Below the pieces are notes generated by a model that was not told where the DNA came from, ran no database searches, and saw nothing but the letters and a program-made list of their open reading frames with translations. Below, piece by piece: positions 44,458-53,738 of a stretch of 64,000 bases of DNA (its first letter is position 1; every line of letters starts with the position of its first letter). Source of the stretch: Marinobacter halophilus (GTDB lineage Bacteria; Pseudomonadota; Gammaproteobacteria; Pseudomonadales; Oleiphilaceae); contig NZ_PXNN01000011.1 of assembly GCF_003007685.1 (NCBI RefSeq), forward strand, positions 124,001 to 188,000, read 5' to 3'. The position numbers were made by a program, and so were the translations under genes.

Positions 44458-46800
44458 TTATTGATCGAGTTTGACCACCCTCAAACGCAGCGCATTCACG
44501 ATCACGCTGACTGAGGACAGCGACATGGCGGCTGCGGCAAAAATCGGGGACAGCAGTATGCCGAAAAACGGATACAAAACCCCTGCCGCAATGGGAACGC
44601 CGGCGGAATTGTAGATAAAGGCAAAAAACAGGTTCTGCCGGATATTGCGCATGGTCGCCAGAGACAACCGGCGCGCCTCCACAATCCCCATCAGATCGCC
44701 GCGCAACAATGTAATACCGGCACTTTCAATAGCGACATCCGTTCCGGTACCCATGGCCACACCTACATCCGCCGTTGCCAGGGCCGGCGCATCGTTAACA
44801 CCGTCGCCCGCCATGACCACAACACGGCCTTCGTCTTTCAGACGTTGGATAATCTTGCCTTTATCTTCCGGCAGGACTTCCGCTTCCACTTCATCAATAT
44901 GCAGTTTGCGGGCAACCGCCTCGGCCGAGGTACGGTTATCGCCGGTCAACATGACCACCCGGATGCCCTCTTTTTGCAACGCTGAAATGGCCGCTTCCGT
45001 GGTTTCCTTGACCGGGTCCGCGATGGCGATCAGACCAGCAATTTTGCCGTCGACAGCTGCGAAAATCACGGTTGCCCCGTCCTTGCGAAGCTGCTCTGCT
45101 TCAGTCTCAAAATCAGCGGTATCGACCTCTTCCGACTCCATCAGCAGGCGATTGCCAATCAGTACCTGCTGCCCATCTATCTTGCCGGTCACCCCTTTGC
45201 CATTGGGGGAATCGAAGCCTTCCGCATCCGGCAGTTGCAACTCCATCACTTTGGCTTTATCCAAAATGGCGTGCGCCAGCGGGTGCTCACTACCTTTCTC
45301 CAGGCCGCCAGCAAAGCGCATCAGCTCTTCCTCGCTGAATCCCTCAGCCGGGACAAGTTTGGTTACCTGGGGTTTGCCTTCGGTCAGAGTGCCGGTTTTG
45401 TCCACCACGACGGTGTCGACCTTTTCCATACGCTCCAGAGCTTCCGCGTCGCGGATCAGCACACCACTTTGGGCGCCTCGCCCGACACCGACCATGATCG
45501 ACATAGGGGTTGCCAGGCCCAGGGCACAGGGACAGGCAATAATCAGCACGCTCACGGCAGCAATCAGGCCGAATGTCATGGGCGGCGTTGGCCCGAAGAT
45601 CGACCAGACAATAAAGGCGATAATGGCAATCAGGATCACGGCCGGTACAAAGTAACCTGCTACCTTGTCTGCCAGGCCCTGAATCGGTGCGCGGCTTCGC
45701 TGGGCGCTGGCCACCATCTGCACGATCTGAGACAGCATGGTATCCCGGCCAACCTTGTCGGCCCGCATGATAAAGCTGCCCTGTTGGTTGATGCTGCCAC
45801 CAATCATCTGGTCGCCGGCCTTCTTGCTGATGGCCAGGGGCTCACCAGTCACCATGGATTCATCCACATTGGAACTGCCTTCAAGTACCTCACCGTCCAG
45901 CGGCACTTTGTCCCCCGGGCGAACCCGCAAGCGATCGCCAACCTTGACCTGATCCAGCGACACATCGGCCTCACCGCCGTCGTCGTCCAGTTTCCGGGCA
46001 GTCGCAGGCGCCAGATCCAGCAAAGCCTTGATGGCGCCCGAGGTTTTCTCACGGGCGCGCAATTCCAGCACTTGCCCCAGTAACACCAGTACCACGATGA
46101 CCGCGGCCGCCTCGAAATACACGGCAACCGAGCCATCGCCCTGCCGGAAGGCATCCGGGAAGATCTGGGGTGCGAGCGTCGCCACCAGGCTGTAAATCAA
46201 CGCTACCCCGGTACCAATGGAGATCAGCGTAAACATGTTCAGATTACGACTGACCACCGATTTCCAGCCCCGGACAAAGAAGGGCCAGCCACACCAGATA
46301 ACCACTGGCGTTGCCAGCACCAGCTGAATCCAGTTGGAGGTCTGAGGGGCCACAACATGGTCGAGCCCGATGAGGTGCCCACCCATTTCAAGTATCAATA
46401 CCGGCAAGGCCAGAACCAAGCCAATCCAAAACCGGCGGGTCATGTCCGTGAGCTCTTCGGAAGGCCCATCATCCACACTCACTTCTTCTGGCTCCAGAGC
46501 CATGCCGCAGATGGGGCAGTCTCCCGGCCCCTGCTGGCGAATCTCCGGATGCATGGGGCAGGTATACATGGCGCCCGGCGCTACCGGCTCTTCCCGTTTT
46601 TGCTCTTCACCGAGGTATTGTTCCGGGTTCTCGTCGAAGCGGGACTGGCAGCGGGACGAGCAGAAATACCAGGTTTTACCACCGTGCTGGCTGCGATGCT
46701 CCGCCGTATGTGGATCCACCGACATGCCGCAGACCGGATCCTTGGCGGTGTGCTTGCCGGAATGCTCGTGGTCGTGATGATCATGTTGATGTTCAGTCAT
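44458..46800 (-). CDS. Cu+-type P1B ATPase with N-terminal YHS and heavy-metal-binding domains
   Basis: This 780-residue pump starts with a His-rich tail, then a YHS-type domain (DPVCGMSV and YFCSSRC) at about 20-60. A heavy-metal-binding domain follows ([20 protein letters not shown]) at about 78-105. The P-type core has the TGEP loop, the CPC metal site in [13 protein letters not shown], the phosphorylation site DKTGTLTEG and GDGVNDAPA. It should export Cu(I)/Ag(I) from the cytoplasm. There is no classical HMA domain. The start is the ATG at 46800 with GGGAG 6 bases upstream; it overlaps the stop of the small gene upstream by 8 bases. Confidence 0.9.
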   Translation of the reverse strand: MTEHQHDHHDHEHSGKHTAKDPVCGMSVDPHTAEHRSQHGGKTWYFCSSRCQSRFDENPEQYLGEEQKREEPVAPGAMYTCPMHPEIRQQGPGDCPICGMALEPEEVSVDDGPSEELTDMTRRFWIGLVLALPVLILEMGGHLIGLDHVVAPQTSNWIQLVLATPVVIWCGWPFFVRGWKSVVSRNLNMFTLISIGTGVALIYSLVATLAPQIFPDAFRQGDGSVAVYFEAAAVIVVLVLLGQVLELRAREKTSGAIKALLDLAPATARKLDDDGGEADVSLDQVKVGDRLRVRPGDKVPLDGEVLEGSSNVDESMVTGEPLAISKKAGDQMIGGSINQQGSFIMRADKVGRDTMLSQIVQMVASAQRSRAPIQGLADKVAGYFVPAVILIAIIAFIVWSIFGPTPPMTFGLIAAVSVLIIACPCALGLATPMSIMVGVGRGAQSGVLIRDAEALERMEKVDTVVVDKTGTLTEGKPQVTKLVPAEGFSEEELMRFAGGLEKGSEHPLAHAILDKAKVMELQLPDAEGFDSPNGKGVTGKIDGQQVLIGNRLLMESEEVDTADFETEAEQLRKDGATVIFAAVDGKIAGLIAIADPVKETTEAAISALQKEGIRVVMLTGDNRTSAEAVARKLHIDEVEAEVLPEDKGKIIQRLKDEGRVVVMAGDGVNDAPALATADVGVAMGTGTDVAIESAGITLLRGDLMGIVEARRLSLATMRNIRQNLFFAFIYNSAGVPIAAGVLYPFFGILLSPIFAAAAMSLSSVSVIVNALRLRVVKLDQ

Positions 46801-47020
46801 TACCATCTCCCATCCTGTTTGCCGGCCAGTTGGCAAACGCCAGGAAATAAAGCAGCAAAAGGTTTACAAAGGGAATCAATATCAAAACGCCCATCCAACC
46901 CGGATACCCCGCGCGCTGGCATATGCGCCAGACCGGGACGACCACAACAACGGCCATCATCAGCATCCACAGCCAGTGCCCACCCCACATCGTATGGCCA
47001 TACATATTCGCATCCATCAT
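46793..47020 (-). CDS. Small membrane protein with Met/His/Trp-rich N-terminus, unknown
   Basis: This 75-residue protein has a Met/His/Trp-rich N-terminal stretch ([17 protein letters not shown]) and two hydrophobic segments. No family is recognised. It overlaps the copper ATPase start by 8 bases and so is probably cotranslated with it. The Met/His-rich start fits a copper-handling role, but this is inferred only from composition and place. I chose the ATG at 47020, 8 bases after GGAGG; an ATG at 47026 lies too close to that site. Confidence 0.65.
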   Translation of the reverse strand: MMDANMYGHTMWGGHWLWMLMMAVVVVVPVWRICQRAGYPGWMGVLILIPFVNLLLLYFLAFANWPANRMGDGND

Positions 47021-47050
47021 GTGCATATCCTCCGTGTCTGATACTCGAAA

Positions 47051-48418
47051 CTAGTGATGATGTTTATGGGATTCTTCATGATCCGAACCTGCGGCTTCCC
47101 CGGATTTTGTCAGAAAGATCTGCTCCGCGACCGCGATCACGATCATGGTGACAACCGCCACACCGATAACAAAAGGATCGGTATTCAGTTTGACCCAAAC
47201 AAAGCCGCCAAGGGCGAGCAAATCGAGCAGGATAGCCACAGTTGGCACCCAGACATTGGCCTTGATGTCCTTGCGCAGATAGCGCAGCACACCCCAGTGA
47301 ATGGCAATATCCATGATCAGATAGAACACGATACCCAGTGCGGCTATCCGCGAGAGGTCGAAGAATGCGGTCAGGATAATGCCCAGCACCACGGTGTAGA
47401 CCAGTGTGTGCTTCTGGATGCTGCCGGGCATGCCAAAGTGCCTGTGGGGAACCAGTTTCATTTCGGTCAGCATGGCCAGCATCCGCGATACCGCGAAAAT
47501 GCTGGCAAGAATACCGCCCGCAGTGGCCATCATGGCAAGGGCAATCGTGAACCAGACAGCATATTCCCCCAGTGCCGGACGCGCGGCAGCGGCAAGTGAA
47601 TAGTCCTGGGTTTGGATAATCTCGGCAAGCGACAGATTGCTGGCGACGGCAAAACCGACCAGGGTGTAAATCACCACACAGACCGCAATGGAAATAACAA
47701 TGGCGCGCCCTACGTTCCGCTTGGGGTCTTTTACTTCGGAGCCGCTGTTGGTAATGGTGGTAAAGCCCTTGAACGCCAGTATCCCGAGTGCGGTTGCACC
47801 CAGAAAACTGCCCATGGTTCCGGCTTCTCCCGGGCTGGAGACCTCCACCGAGACCCTGTCAGCAACCCAGACGCCCACGAGCCCGAAGATCAGAATGCCG
47901 CCGATTTTCAGAACGCCGATAACGGAGGCCACACCCTGAACCATCCGGTTGCCAAGCAGGTTGATCAGAAACGCGGCAATGATCAGTGCCACACCGAGAG
48001 CGGGCACCATGCGCCCGCTTTCGTCGCCACCAAACAACTGCATGGTGTAGGAGCCGAAGGTACGGGCCAGAAAGCTCTGGGCGATCACCATGGAAAAGTA
48101 CATCAGTAATGCGTTGAACGCCGTTGGCAAACGGTTGCCGTAGGCCTTGTGCAGATACATACCAATGCCGCCCGCCGACGGCCAGGTATTGGAGATCTTG
48201 ATATAGGAATAGGCGCTGAAGCTGGCAATCAAGGCTGCCGCCAGAAACGCCAGCGGGAAAAGAGCACCCGTCATCTGCGCCATCTGCCCGGTGAGGGCAA
48301 AGATACCGGCGCCAATCATAACGCCAGTGCCCAGCATGACGGTTCCTGGCAGAGTGAGACTGCCCTCCTGATAGCGAGTTGCTCTGTCTTGCTCCCTGCT
48401 CATTGAGCCTCCATTCAT
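47051..48418 (-). CDS. APC-superfamily amino acid permease
   Basis: This 455-residue protein has about 12 membrane segments. The APC N-terminal motif is GTVMLGTGVMIGAGIFALTGQ, and TITNSGSEVKDPKRNVGRA lies around residue 230. It should take up or exchange an amino acid or related compound; specificity is unknown. The tail is His-rich (DHEESHKHHH). It lies 24 bases upstream of the small membrane gene and copper ATPase on the same strand, so it may belong to the same transcript, an unusual partner. Confidence 0.83.
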   Translation of the reverse strand: MNGGSMSREQDRATRYQEGSLTLPGTVMLGTGVMIGAGIFALTGQMAQMTGALFPLAFLAAALIASFSAYSYIKISNTWPSAGGIGMYLHKAYGNRLPTAFNALLMYFSMVIAQSFLARTFGSYTMQLFGGDESGRMVPALGVALIIAAFLINLLGNRMVQGVASVIGVLKIGGILIFGLVGVWVADRVSVEVSSPGEAGTMGSFLGATALGILAFKGFTTITNSGSEVKDPKRNVGRAIVISIAVCVVIYTLVGFAVASNLSLAEIIQTQDYSLAAAARPALGEYAVWFTIALAMMATAGGILASIFAVSRMLAMLTEMKLVPHRHFGMPGSIQKHTLVYTVVLGIILTAFFDLSRIAALGIVFYLIMDIAIHWGVLRYLRKDIKANVWVPTVAILLDLLALGGFVWVKLNTDPFVIGVAVVTMIVIAVAEQIFLTKSGEAAGSDHEESHKHHH

Positions 48419-48464
48419 TGCTTTGCAAAAAAATTAATGGATCTCCATTACATCAAACTATAGA

Positions 48465-48496
48465 CAAAAAACGGGCCGAGGGAGCTACCCAGGCCC
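48465..48496 (-). terminator. Rho-independent terminator after copB
   Basis: On the minus strand GGGCC-T-GGG-TAGCT-CCC-TC-GGCCC is followed by GTTTTTT. It starts about 25 bases after the copB stop and separates the copAB operon from the APC permease gene. Confidence 0.75.
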
Positions 48497-48498
48497 AC

Positions 48499-48528
48499 TC
48501 AGAACAGAGTCAGAACAGAGTCAGAACA
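48499..48528. repeat. 11-bp tandem repeat at the end of copB
   Basis: TCAGAACAGAG is present twice in full and a third time in part (8 bases), with a period of 11. The copy nearest copB contains the gene's stop codon. It looks like a small slippage expansion between the stop and the terminator. Confidence 0.8.
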
Positions 48529-49264
48529 TGACCCTGGCACCGACGACAGCGAACCAGTCTTCGGTACTGCCGCCAGAATCACGGGCGAGATCGGCCGTGT
48601 CTCCGTACTTGCGTTCGTAAACCACGCCCACATACGGGGCGAGAGAGCGGTCGATCAGATCGTAACTCAGCCTAAGCCCCACTTCGGTGGAGTTCAGTCC
48701 CTTGCCGACACCGATTTCCTGATCTTCAGAGAACGCCACCAGGCTTTCAAACGAAGCTGACACAATCCAATAGTTGGTGATCAGCAATTCGTATTCCGCC
48801 TCGAAGTCCACCGAAGCGTCGCCTTCATCGCTGATGTACAGATTGGTGTCTATCTCGAACCAGTAGGGCGCCAGGCCGGTCAGTCCCAGAACGCCGTAAA
48901 CCCGGTCTGGCCCTTCCGGGGTGTCGATACGCACACCGGCTTTGGCGTCCCAGAAGTCATCCACCGGTACCTGGCCCACGAACTGGTTTTCCAGGGTTTC
49001 CCAGGCGTTGTGGGCCTCCTCCCACTCACCCGCGAACAGCCAGCGGAATTTCAGTTCATCGGTGCCGTAGTAGGCATCGCCTTCAATAACCGCCAGCTCT
49101 TCATCGGAATCACTATAGCGGTACTCCAGCTTTTCGGCGGACACGCCCCAGAAGTTCTTCGCCGTCTGGGTTTTCTTCGCAGGGTCCTCCTGAGCGAAGG
49201 CGGGTGCTGCGAATGCTGTCGCGGCCAGGGCAAAGCCCCACATGGAAACCATCACGCGGCTCAT
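48521..49264 (-). CDS. copB: Copper resistance outer-membrane protein CopB/PcoB
   Basis: This 247-residue protein has a signal peptide ending in APAFAQ and a beta-barrel-like body that closes with a terminal phenylalanine (GARVMF). The FWGVSAEKLEYRYSDSDEE and WEEAHNAW/FWDAKAGVR blocks fit PcoB/CopB. CopB works with the multicopper oxidase CopA in periplasmic copper resistance, probably moving or binding copper at the outer membrane. It lacks the long Met/His-rich N-terminal region of Pseudomonas CopB. The start overlaps the copA stop by 4 bases. Confidence 0.87.
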   Translation of the reverse strand: MSRVMVSMWGFALAATAFAAPAFAQEDPAKKTQTAKNFWGVSAEKLEYRYSDSDEELAVIEGDAYYGTDELKFRWLFAGEWEEAHNAWETLENQFVGQVPVDDFWDAKAGVRIDTPEGPDRVYGVLGLTGLAPYWFEIDTNLYISDEGDASVDFEAEYELLITNYWIVSASFESLVAFSEDQEIGVGKGLNSTEVGLRLSYDLIDRSLAPYVGVVYERKYGDTADLARDSGGSTEDWFAVVGARVMF

Positions 49265-50967
49265 GATTCACCCCCCTGCTTTCCGCTCTGTTCGCCTTCG
49301 GCCACGGAGCTGTCCGGGCCACCCTCAACCACGATCTTGCGGAACATGCCCGACGCGGCGTGATAAGACAGATGGCAGTGGAACGCCCACTCTCCCGGCG
49401 CATCCACTTCCGTTTCCATGTACACGGTGGTTGCTGGTGCTACGCTGATTACGTGTTTGATCGGGTTCCACTTGCCGGCGCCCACGTCCAGGATGGACCA
49501 CATGCCGTGCAAGTGCATCGGGTGGGTCATCATGGTTTCGTTGACGAACTTGAAGCGCACCCGCTCGCCGTACTGCAGCACAATGGGGTCGGCATCCTCG
49601 TATTTGATGCCGTTGATGCTCCATTCATAACGTTCCATGTTACCGGTCAGGCGCATCTCGATTTCGCGCGTGGGCTCACGCTCTTCAAACAGCGGGCTTT
49701 GTGCCCTGAGATCGGCGTAAGACAAAAATTTACCGCCGTTACTGGCCGTCGGCAGCAAACCACTGCCACTGGCGTAGAACGGATCTTCCGGCATGCCGCC
49801 GCCATGGGCCGAGTGGTCCATGTCGCCCTGATTCATGGATTCTTGGTTCATCGCGCTGTGATCCATGGTGTCATCATTCATGGCACCGTGATTCATCGAT
49901 CCGTGATCCATATCGCCATGATCCATATGACCTGCCATATCCGCCATGGTCAGCATCGGCGCGTCACGCAATTCAGGCACAGCCGCGACCATGCCTTCGC
50001 TGGGCGCCAGAGTGCCACGGGCATAGCCGGAGCGACCCATGGATTCGGCAAAAATGGTGTAGGCTTCTTCGTCCCGGATATGGACGATGACATCGTAGGT
50101 TTCGGCCACGCCAATGCGGAATTCGTCCACGCTGACCGGCCTCACGTTATTGCCGTCGGCCTGCACCACCGTCATCTTCAGGCCCGGTATGCGGATATCA
50201 AAATAGGTCATGGCCGAAGAGTTGATAAAACGCAGGCGCACTCGCTCACCGGGCTTGAACAGGCCCGTCCAGTTCTGCTCCGGCCCCTTGCCATTGATCA
50301 GTCCGGTAAAGCCCTGCACGTCTTCGATATCCGCTTTCATCATGCGCATATCGCCCCACATCATCCGGTCCCTGAGGGTGGCCACAAAGCCCTTCTCACC
50401 AGACTCGTCGAAGAAGTCACCAACCGTTTGCTGCTGGCGGTTGTAGTAATCCGCTGACATTTTCAGGTTGCGCATGATGCGGTCGCCAGAGTGCGGGTGC
50501 TTATCGGTCAACTGCACCACGTAGTCACGGTCATAGCGGAATGGCTCGCGCCCCTCCGGTTCGATCACGATGGCACCATAGGCACCATTAGGTTCCTGGA
50601 ATCCGGAATGGCTGTGGAACCAGTAGGTACCCGCCTGCACAATGGGGAACCGGTAGGTAAAGGTCTCGCCCGGTGCAATTCCCGGAAAGCTGATGCCCGG
50701 CACACCGTCCTGCTCGAACGGCAGAATCAGACCGTGCCAGTGTATCGACGTCATCTCATCGAGATTGTTGGTGACGTTGATGACCACATCTTCGCCTTCC
50801 TTGAACTTGAGCACGGGCCCGGGCGATGCGCCGTTGTAGCCAATGCCCTGCTTCTTGAAGTCACCGGTGTCTATGGTCACCCGGTCCACCGTCAGATCGT
50901 ACTCGCCAGCCCATGCCATTACCGGCATCAGCAGCGCAAACGCTCCTGTAATCAGGCGTTTGTTCAT
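49261..50967 (-). CDS. copA: Periplasmic multicopper oxidase CopA/PcoA-type
   Basis: This 568-residue oxidase has all four copper-ligand motifs: HWHG near residue 80, HSHSG near 120, HPMHLHGM near 480 and HCHLSYHAASGM near 530. A Met/His/Asp-rich insert (about 345-385, repeats of the MDHGDMDHGSMNHGAM kind) should bind extra copper, as in Pseudomonas CopA. It oxidises Cu(I) to the less toxic Cu(II). The signal peptide is Sec-type (MNKRLITGAFALLMPVMAWA) without twin arginines, unusual for PcoA/CopA, which are mostly Tat-exported. The start ATG at 50967 has GGGAG upstream; the gene follows the cupredoxin gene by 17 bases. Confidence 0.9.
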   Translation of the reverse strand: MNKRLITGAFALLMPVMAWAGEYDLTVDRVTIDTGDFKKQGIGYNGASPGPVLKFKEGEDVVINVTNNLDEMTSIHWHGLILPFEQDGVPGISFPGIAPGETFTYRFPIVQAGTYWFHSHSGFQEPNGAYGAIVIEPEGREPFRYDRDYVVQLTDKHPHSGDRIMRNLKMSADYYNRQQQTVGDFFDESGEKGFVATLRDRMMWGDMRMMKADIEDVQGFTGLINGKGPEQNWTGLFKPGERVRLRFINSSAMTYFDIRIPGLKMTVVQADGNNVRPVSVDEFRIGVAETYDVIVHIRDEEAYTIFAESMGRSGYARGTLAPSEGMVAAVPELRDAPMLTMADMAGHMDHGDMDHGSMNHGAMNDDTMDHSAMNQESMNQGDMDHSAHGGGMPEDPFYASGSGLLPTASNGGKFLSYADLRAQSPLFEEREPTREIEMRLTGNMERYEWSINGIKYEDADPIVLQYGERVRFKFVNETMMTHPMHLHGMWSILDVGAGKWNPIKHVISVAPATTVYMETEVDAPGEWAFHCHLSYHAASGMFRKIVVEGGPDSSVAEGEQSGKQGGES

Positions 50968-50984
50968 AGAGCTCACTCCCACGC

Positions 50985-51518
50985 TTACTTGATCGTTACG
51001 TCACCGTACATGCCGGCCTGATAATGCCCGGGCACATTGCAGGCAAACTCAATGTTGGTGTCACTGGAAAATCGCCAGATCAGCTCCTGGCTCTGGCCGG
51101 GTTCCAGCAACACACTGTTAGGGTCGTCGTGCTTCATTGAGTGGCCATCGCCCATGTCCATTGCCATCATGTCGTGGTTGATCTTGCCACCCTGAATCAC
51201 ACCGTGTTCAACCATCATGGACATTTCCGCCTGATGCGCTTCGTGCATGTCAGGCGTTCCGATGTTGAATTCGTGCACCAATTGGCCATGGTTCTCCACC
51301 ACAAACCGCACCACTTCGCCCTTCTGTACCTCGATGATCTCAGGCTCGTAGTAGTTGTCATACATCGCGACCGCTACCGTGCGGGTCGCTTCTGAGGCGT
51401 CGGCAGGTTCGCCGGTAACCGCGCCATTACCGTGCCCGTGACCATGGGCACCGGCGCCAAAGGCAGCGGCAGACAAAGACATCGCTGCAGCCGTAACCAT
51501 AAACTTTGTTACTGTCAT
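50985..51518 (-). CDS. Cupredoxin domain copper protein
   Basis: This 177-residue periplasmic protein has a signal peptide ending near FGAGA, a short His/Gly run (HGHGHGNG) and a cupredoxin domain. The copper ligands can be placed: His in LVHEFNIG and the Cys-His-Met set in CNVPGHYQAGMYG. A Met/His-rich insert lies between (MMVEHGVIQ, MMAMDMGDGHSM). It probably carries or stores copper for CopA, the next gene. The ATG at 51518 follows GGAG; 18 extra upstream residues are possible but lack support. Confidence 0.87.
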   Translation of the reverse strand: MTVTKFMVTAAAMSLSAAAFGAGAHGHGHGNGAVTGEPADASEATRTVAVAMYDNYYEPEIIEVQKGEVVRFVVENHGQLVHEFNIGTPDMHEAHQAEMSMMVEHGVIQGGKINHDMMAMDMGDGHSMKHDDPNSVLLEPGQSQELIWRFSSDTNIEFACNVPGHYQAGMYGDVTIK

Positions 51519-51614
51519 CAAAACGTCTCCTGTACTGTATCTGGAGTGAAGCGTACCTGGAGCCTGCTCCACACTCGGGTGTAATCTGGACAGCAGACAC
51601 CATGGCGCACCAAC

Positions 51615-51630
51615 CTGAATTCTTTCTGAA
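51615..51630 (-). promoter_or_regulatory. TTCAG-N6-TTCAG direct repeat facing the cupredoxin-copA-copB operon
   Basis: Plus-strand CTGAA at 51615 and 51626 read as TTCAG-N6-TTCAG on the minus strand, about 97 bases before the cupredoxin start. It lies 18 bases from the matching repeat on the other strand that faces the response-regulator gene. Confidence 0.5.
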
Positions 51631-51648
51631 AAAACAGATTAATTGCCG

Positions 51649-51664
51649 TTCAGGCTGAGTTCAG
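51649..51664 (+). promoter_or_regulatory. TTCAG-N6-TTCAG direct repeat upstream of the response-regulator gene
   Basis: TTCAG at 51649 and again at 51660 gives an 11-base period, 54 bases before the response-regulator start. It suggests that the regulator controls its own gene and the divergent copper operon. Confidence 0.5.
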
Positions 51665-51718
51665 GTTTTTTCACCATAGTGCAGGAGCAGGCTACGGGTT
51701 CTAATAGAGGCAATTCCG

Positions 51719-52387
51719 ATGAGATTACTGCTGGTAGAAGATGACCACCTGTTGGCCGACGGGCTGTCGCGACAACTGGAGAAAGCCGGCTTCAGTGTCG
51801 ACATGGCACACACCGCAAAAGCTGCCGGCACCCTGGGGTCGCAAGAGAGCTACAAGGCATGCGTACTGGACCTTGGGCTACCCGACGGCAACGGACTGTC
51901 GATATTGAAGCAGTGGCGGGCCAACCAAATTAATTTCCCCGTGCTGATTCTGACGGCTCGGAGTGACTGGCAAGACAAAGTCGACGGCCTGAAAGCCGGC
52001 GCGGATGACTATCTGGCCAAACCATTCCAGACCGAAGAACTGATTGCCAGGCTCAATGCCATCATCAGGCGCAGCGATGGCCGGGTATCCTCGTCGGTTA
52101 AGGCAGGAGGGTTCGAGCTGGATGAGAACCGCCAGAGCCTGAAAGTGCAGGATGGCACCGAACACAGTCTGACCGGAACCGAATTCCGCCTGCTTCGCTG
52201 CCTGATGAATCGTCCGGGGCAGGTGTTTTCCAAAGAACAACTGATGGAACAGCTCTACAATCTCAACGACAATCCAAGCGATAACGTGATCGAAGCCTAC
52301 ATCCGCCGTTTGAGAAAACTGGTGGGCGCAGAGTCCATTGCGACCCGCCGGGGCCAGGGGTATCTTTTCAATGATTCGACTGACTAA
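51719..52387 (+). CDS. OmpR/PhoB-family response regulator (copper-responsive by context)
   Basis: This 222-residue regulator has a receiver domain (LLVEDD, phospho-acceptor Asp51 in VLDLGLPDG, KPF near residue 100). A C-terminal winged helix follows (LTGTEFRLLRCLMNRPGQVFS, RRLRKLVG...RRGQGY). Its size and motifs fit the QseB/PmrA group. It is divergent from the cupredoxin-copA-copB operon and is followed by its kinase, so it probably plays the CopR/CusR role. Regulators of this group bind tandem half-sites one helical turn apart, matching the TTCAG-N6-TTCAG repeats found at four promoters here. Confidence 0.87.
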   Translation: MRLLLVEDDHLLADGLSRQLEKAGFSVDMAHTAKAAGTLGSQESYKACVLDLGLPDGNGLSILKQWRANQINFPVLILTARSDWQDKVDGLKAGADDYLAKPFQTEELIARLNAIIRRSDGRVSSSVKAGGFELDENRQSLKVQDGTEHSLTGTEFRLLRCLMNRPGQVFSKEQLMEQLYNLNDNPSDNVIEAYIRRLRKLVGAESIATRRGQGYLFNDSTD

Positions 52388-53726
52388 ACCCCGATCGGTC
52401 AGAGGCACCCTTCTGGCACTGCTTCTACCCTCTGGCATCACATTAATGGCGCTAGCGTGGTTTGTGCATGGGTTGTTGCTGGACCGCATGTCGCGGGGAT
52501 TCGTGGAGGGCCGACTGCACGATGAAGTGGCATTTCTGGAACTCCAGGTGCGTCAATCCGATGGCCGGTTGGATACGCTCCAGACCGGGGACTATTTCCA
52601 GGACGTGTTTCACCACGCCTTCGCCCTTCACTCACCCACTCTGACCTCCATCTCACCAGAATCCTGGCGCCCTCTGCTGGCGCCATTGTTAGATTCCGAT
52701 CATCAGGGCTCCATCCGGGTTCAGGATGCCGACATAACCGATACACCCTCAGACATCCTTGCCTACCGCAGGAGCTTCATCGTTAACGACACACCAATCG
52801 TGATTATCGTGGCAGAGGACATGGCCGCCCTCCGGGCAAGTCAGGCGGAACTGCACGCCTGGACAGCAATTGTCTCCCTATTACTGATCCTGCTCTTGGT
52901 AGGCGTCATATGGATAGGCATCACCTTGTCCATGCGGCCAGTCGAATCGCTACAATCCGCCCTGAAAAAGTTGCAAGACGGCACAATCTCAAGGATTAAC
53001 GTCCGGGCACCGGAGGAGTTTCAGCCGCTGGTGCAACAATTGAACCAGTTACTGGATTCGCTCGACCAACGGCTGGAACGCTCCCGCGATGCTCTGGCCA
53101 ATCTGTCTCACAGTGTGAAAACACCCATTGCGGCCGTGCGCCAGATCCTTGAAGACAGCAGTCGTCCCCTTGATAAGACACTGCGGGAGGAAATGGCCTT
53201 GCGGCTGGGCGACATCGACAGTCAACTGGAAGCAGAGATGCGGCGCAGCCGCTTCGCCGGCCCTCAGGTTGGCAAAAGTGCCCTGCCCGTCAAGCAGGCC
53301 CGAGACCTGCTCTGGATGCTGGGACGCCTGTACCCCGACAAATCGTTCGAGTTATCCACCGAGTTAGCCGATGATCACCGCTGGCCTGTCGAACAACATG
53401 ACCTGAACGAGATCCTCGGCAACCTGTTGGACAACGCCGGCAAGTGGTCAGCACGCTGTGTGGAATTGCAACTGACGTCACGGGATAATGGCGCCACCAT
53501 CACCGTTGCCGACGACGGCCCGGGCGTACCCATAGACCAGCTGTCCTCGCTGGGCACCCGTGGCGTGCGACTGGACGAACAAACCCCCGGCCATGGCTTG
53601 GGGCTGGCCATAGTAAGGGAAATCGCCGAACGCTATGGCGGTTGCCTTGAATTCAGCAATGGCAGGAATGGCGGCCTGAAGGCCCAGGTTTACTTTCCGA
53701 AACCGGACTCCGGATCGGCCAACTGA
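52371..53726 (+). CDS. Sensor histidine kinase (copper-responsive by context)
   Basis: This 451-residue kinase has two membrane segments (about 16-36 and 165-190) around a periplasmic sensor of about 130 residues. A HAMP-like linker follows, then the H-box LANLSHSVKTPIAAVRQ with the phospho-His, the N-box NLLDNAGKWS and the G-boxes DDGPGVP and GHGLGLAIV. It should phosphorylate the regulator at 51719-52387. Its ATG lies inside the end of that gene (17-base overlap), so the two are cotranslated. The periplasmic part shows no obvious copper motif by eye. Confidence 0.87.
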   Translation: MIRLTKPRSVRGTLLALLLPSGITLMALAWFVHGLLLDRMSRGFVEGRLHDEVAFLELQVRQSDGRLDTLQTGDYFQDVFHHAFALHSPTLTSISPESWRPLLAPLLDSDHQGSIRVQDADITDTPSDILAYRRSFIVNDTPIVIIVAEDMAALRASQAELHAWTAIVSLLLILLLVGVIWIGITLSMRPVESLQSALKKLQDGTISRINVRAPEEFQPLVQQLNQLLDSLDQRLERSRDALANLSHSVKTPIAAVRQILEDSSRPLDKTLREEMALRLGDIDSQLEAEMRRSRFAGPQVGKSALPVKQARDLLWMLGRLYPDKSFELSTELADDHRWPVEQHDLNEILGNLLDNAGKWSARCVELQLTSRDNGATITVADDGPGVPIDQLSSLGTRGVRLDEQTPGHGLGLAIVREIAERYGGCLEFSNGRNGGLKAQVYFPKPDSGSAN

Positions 53727-53738
53727 CGGGAGCGATGA

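Noticed and set aside
49360..50457. Long open frame on the plus strand opposite copA, rich in His and Val
   Set aside because: It is the antisense shadow of the multicopper oxidase gene, whose motifs are certain; it has no start site or family match.
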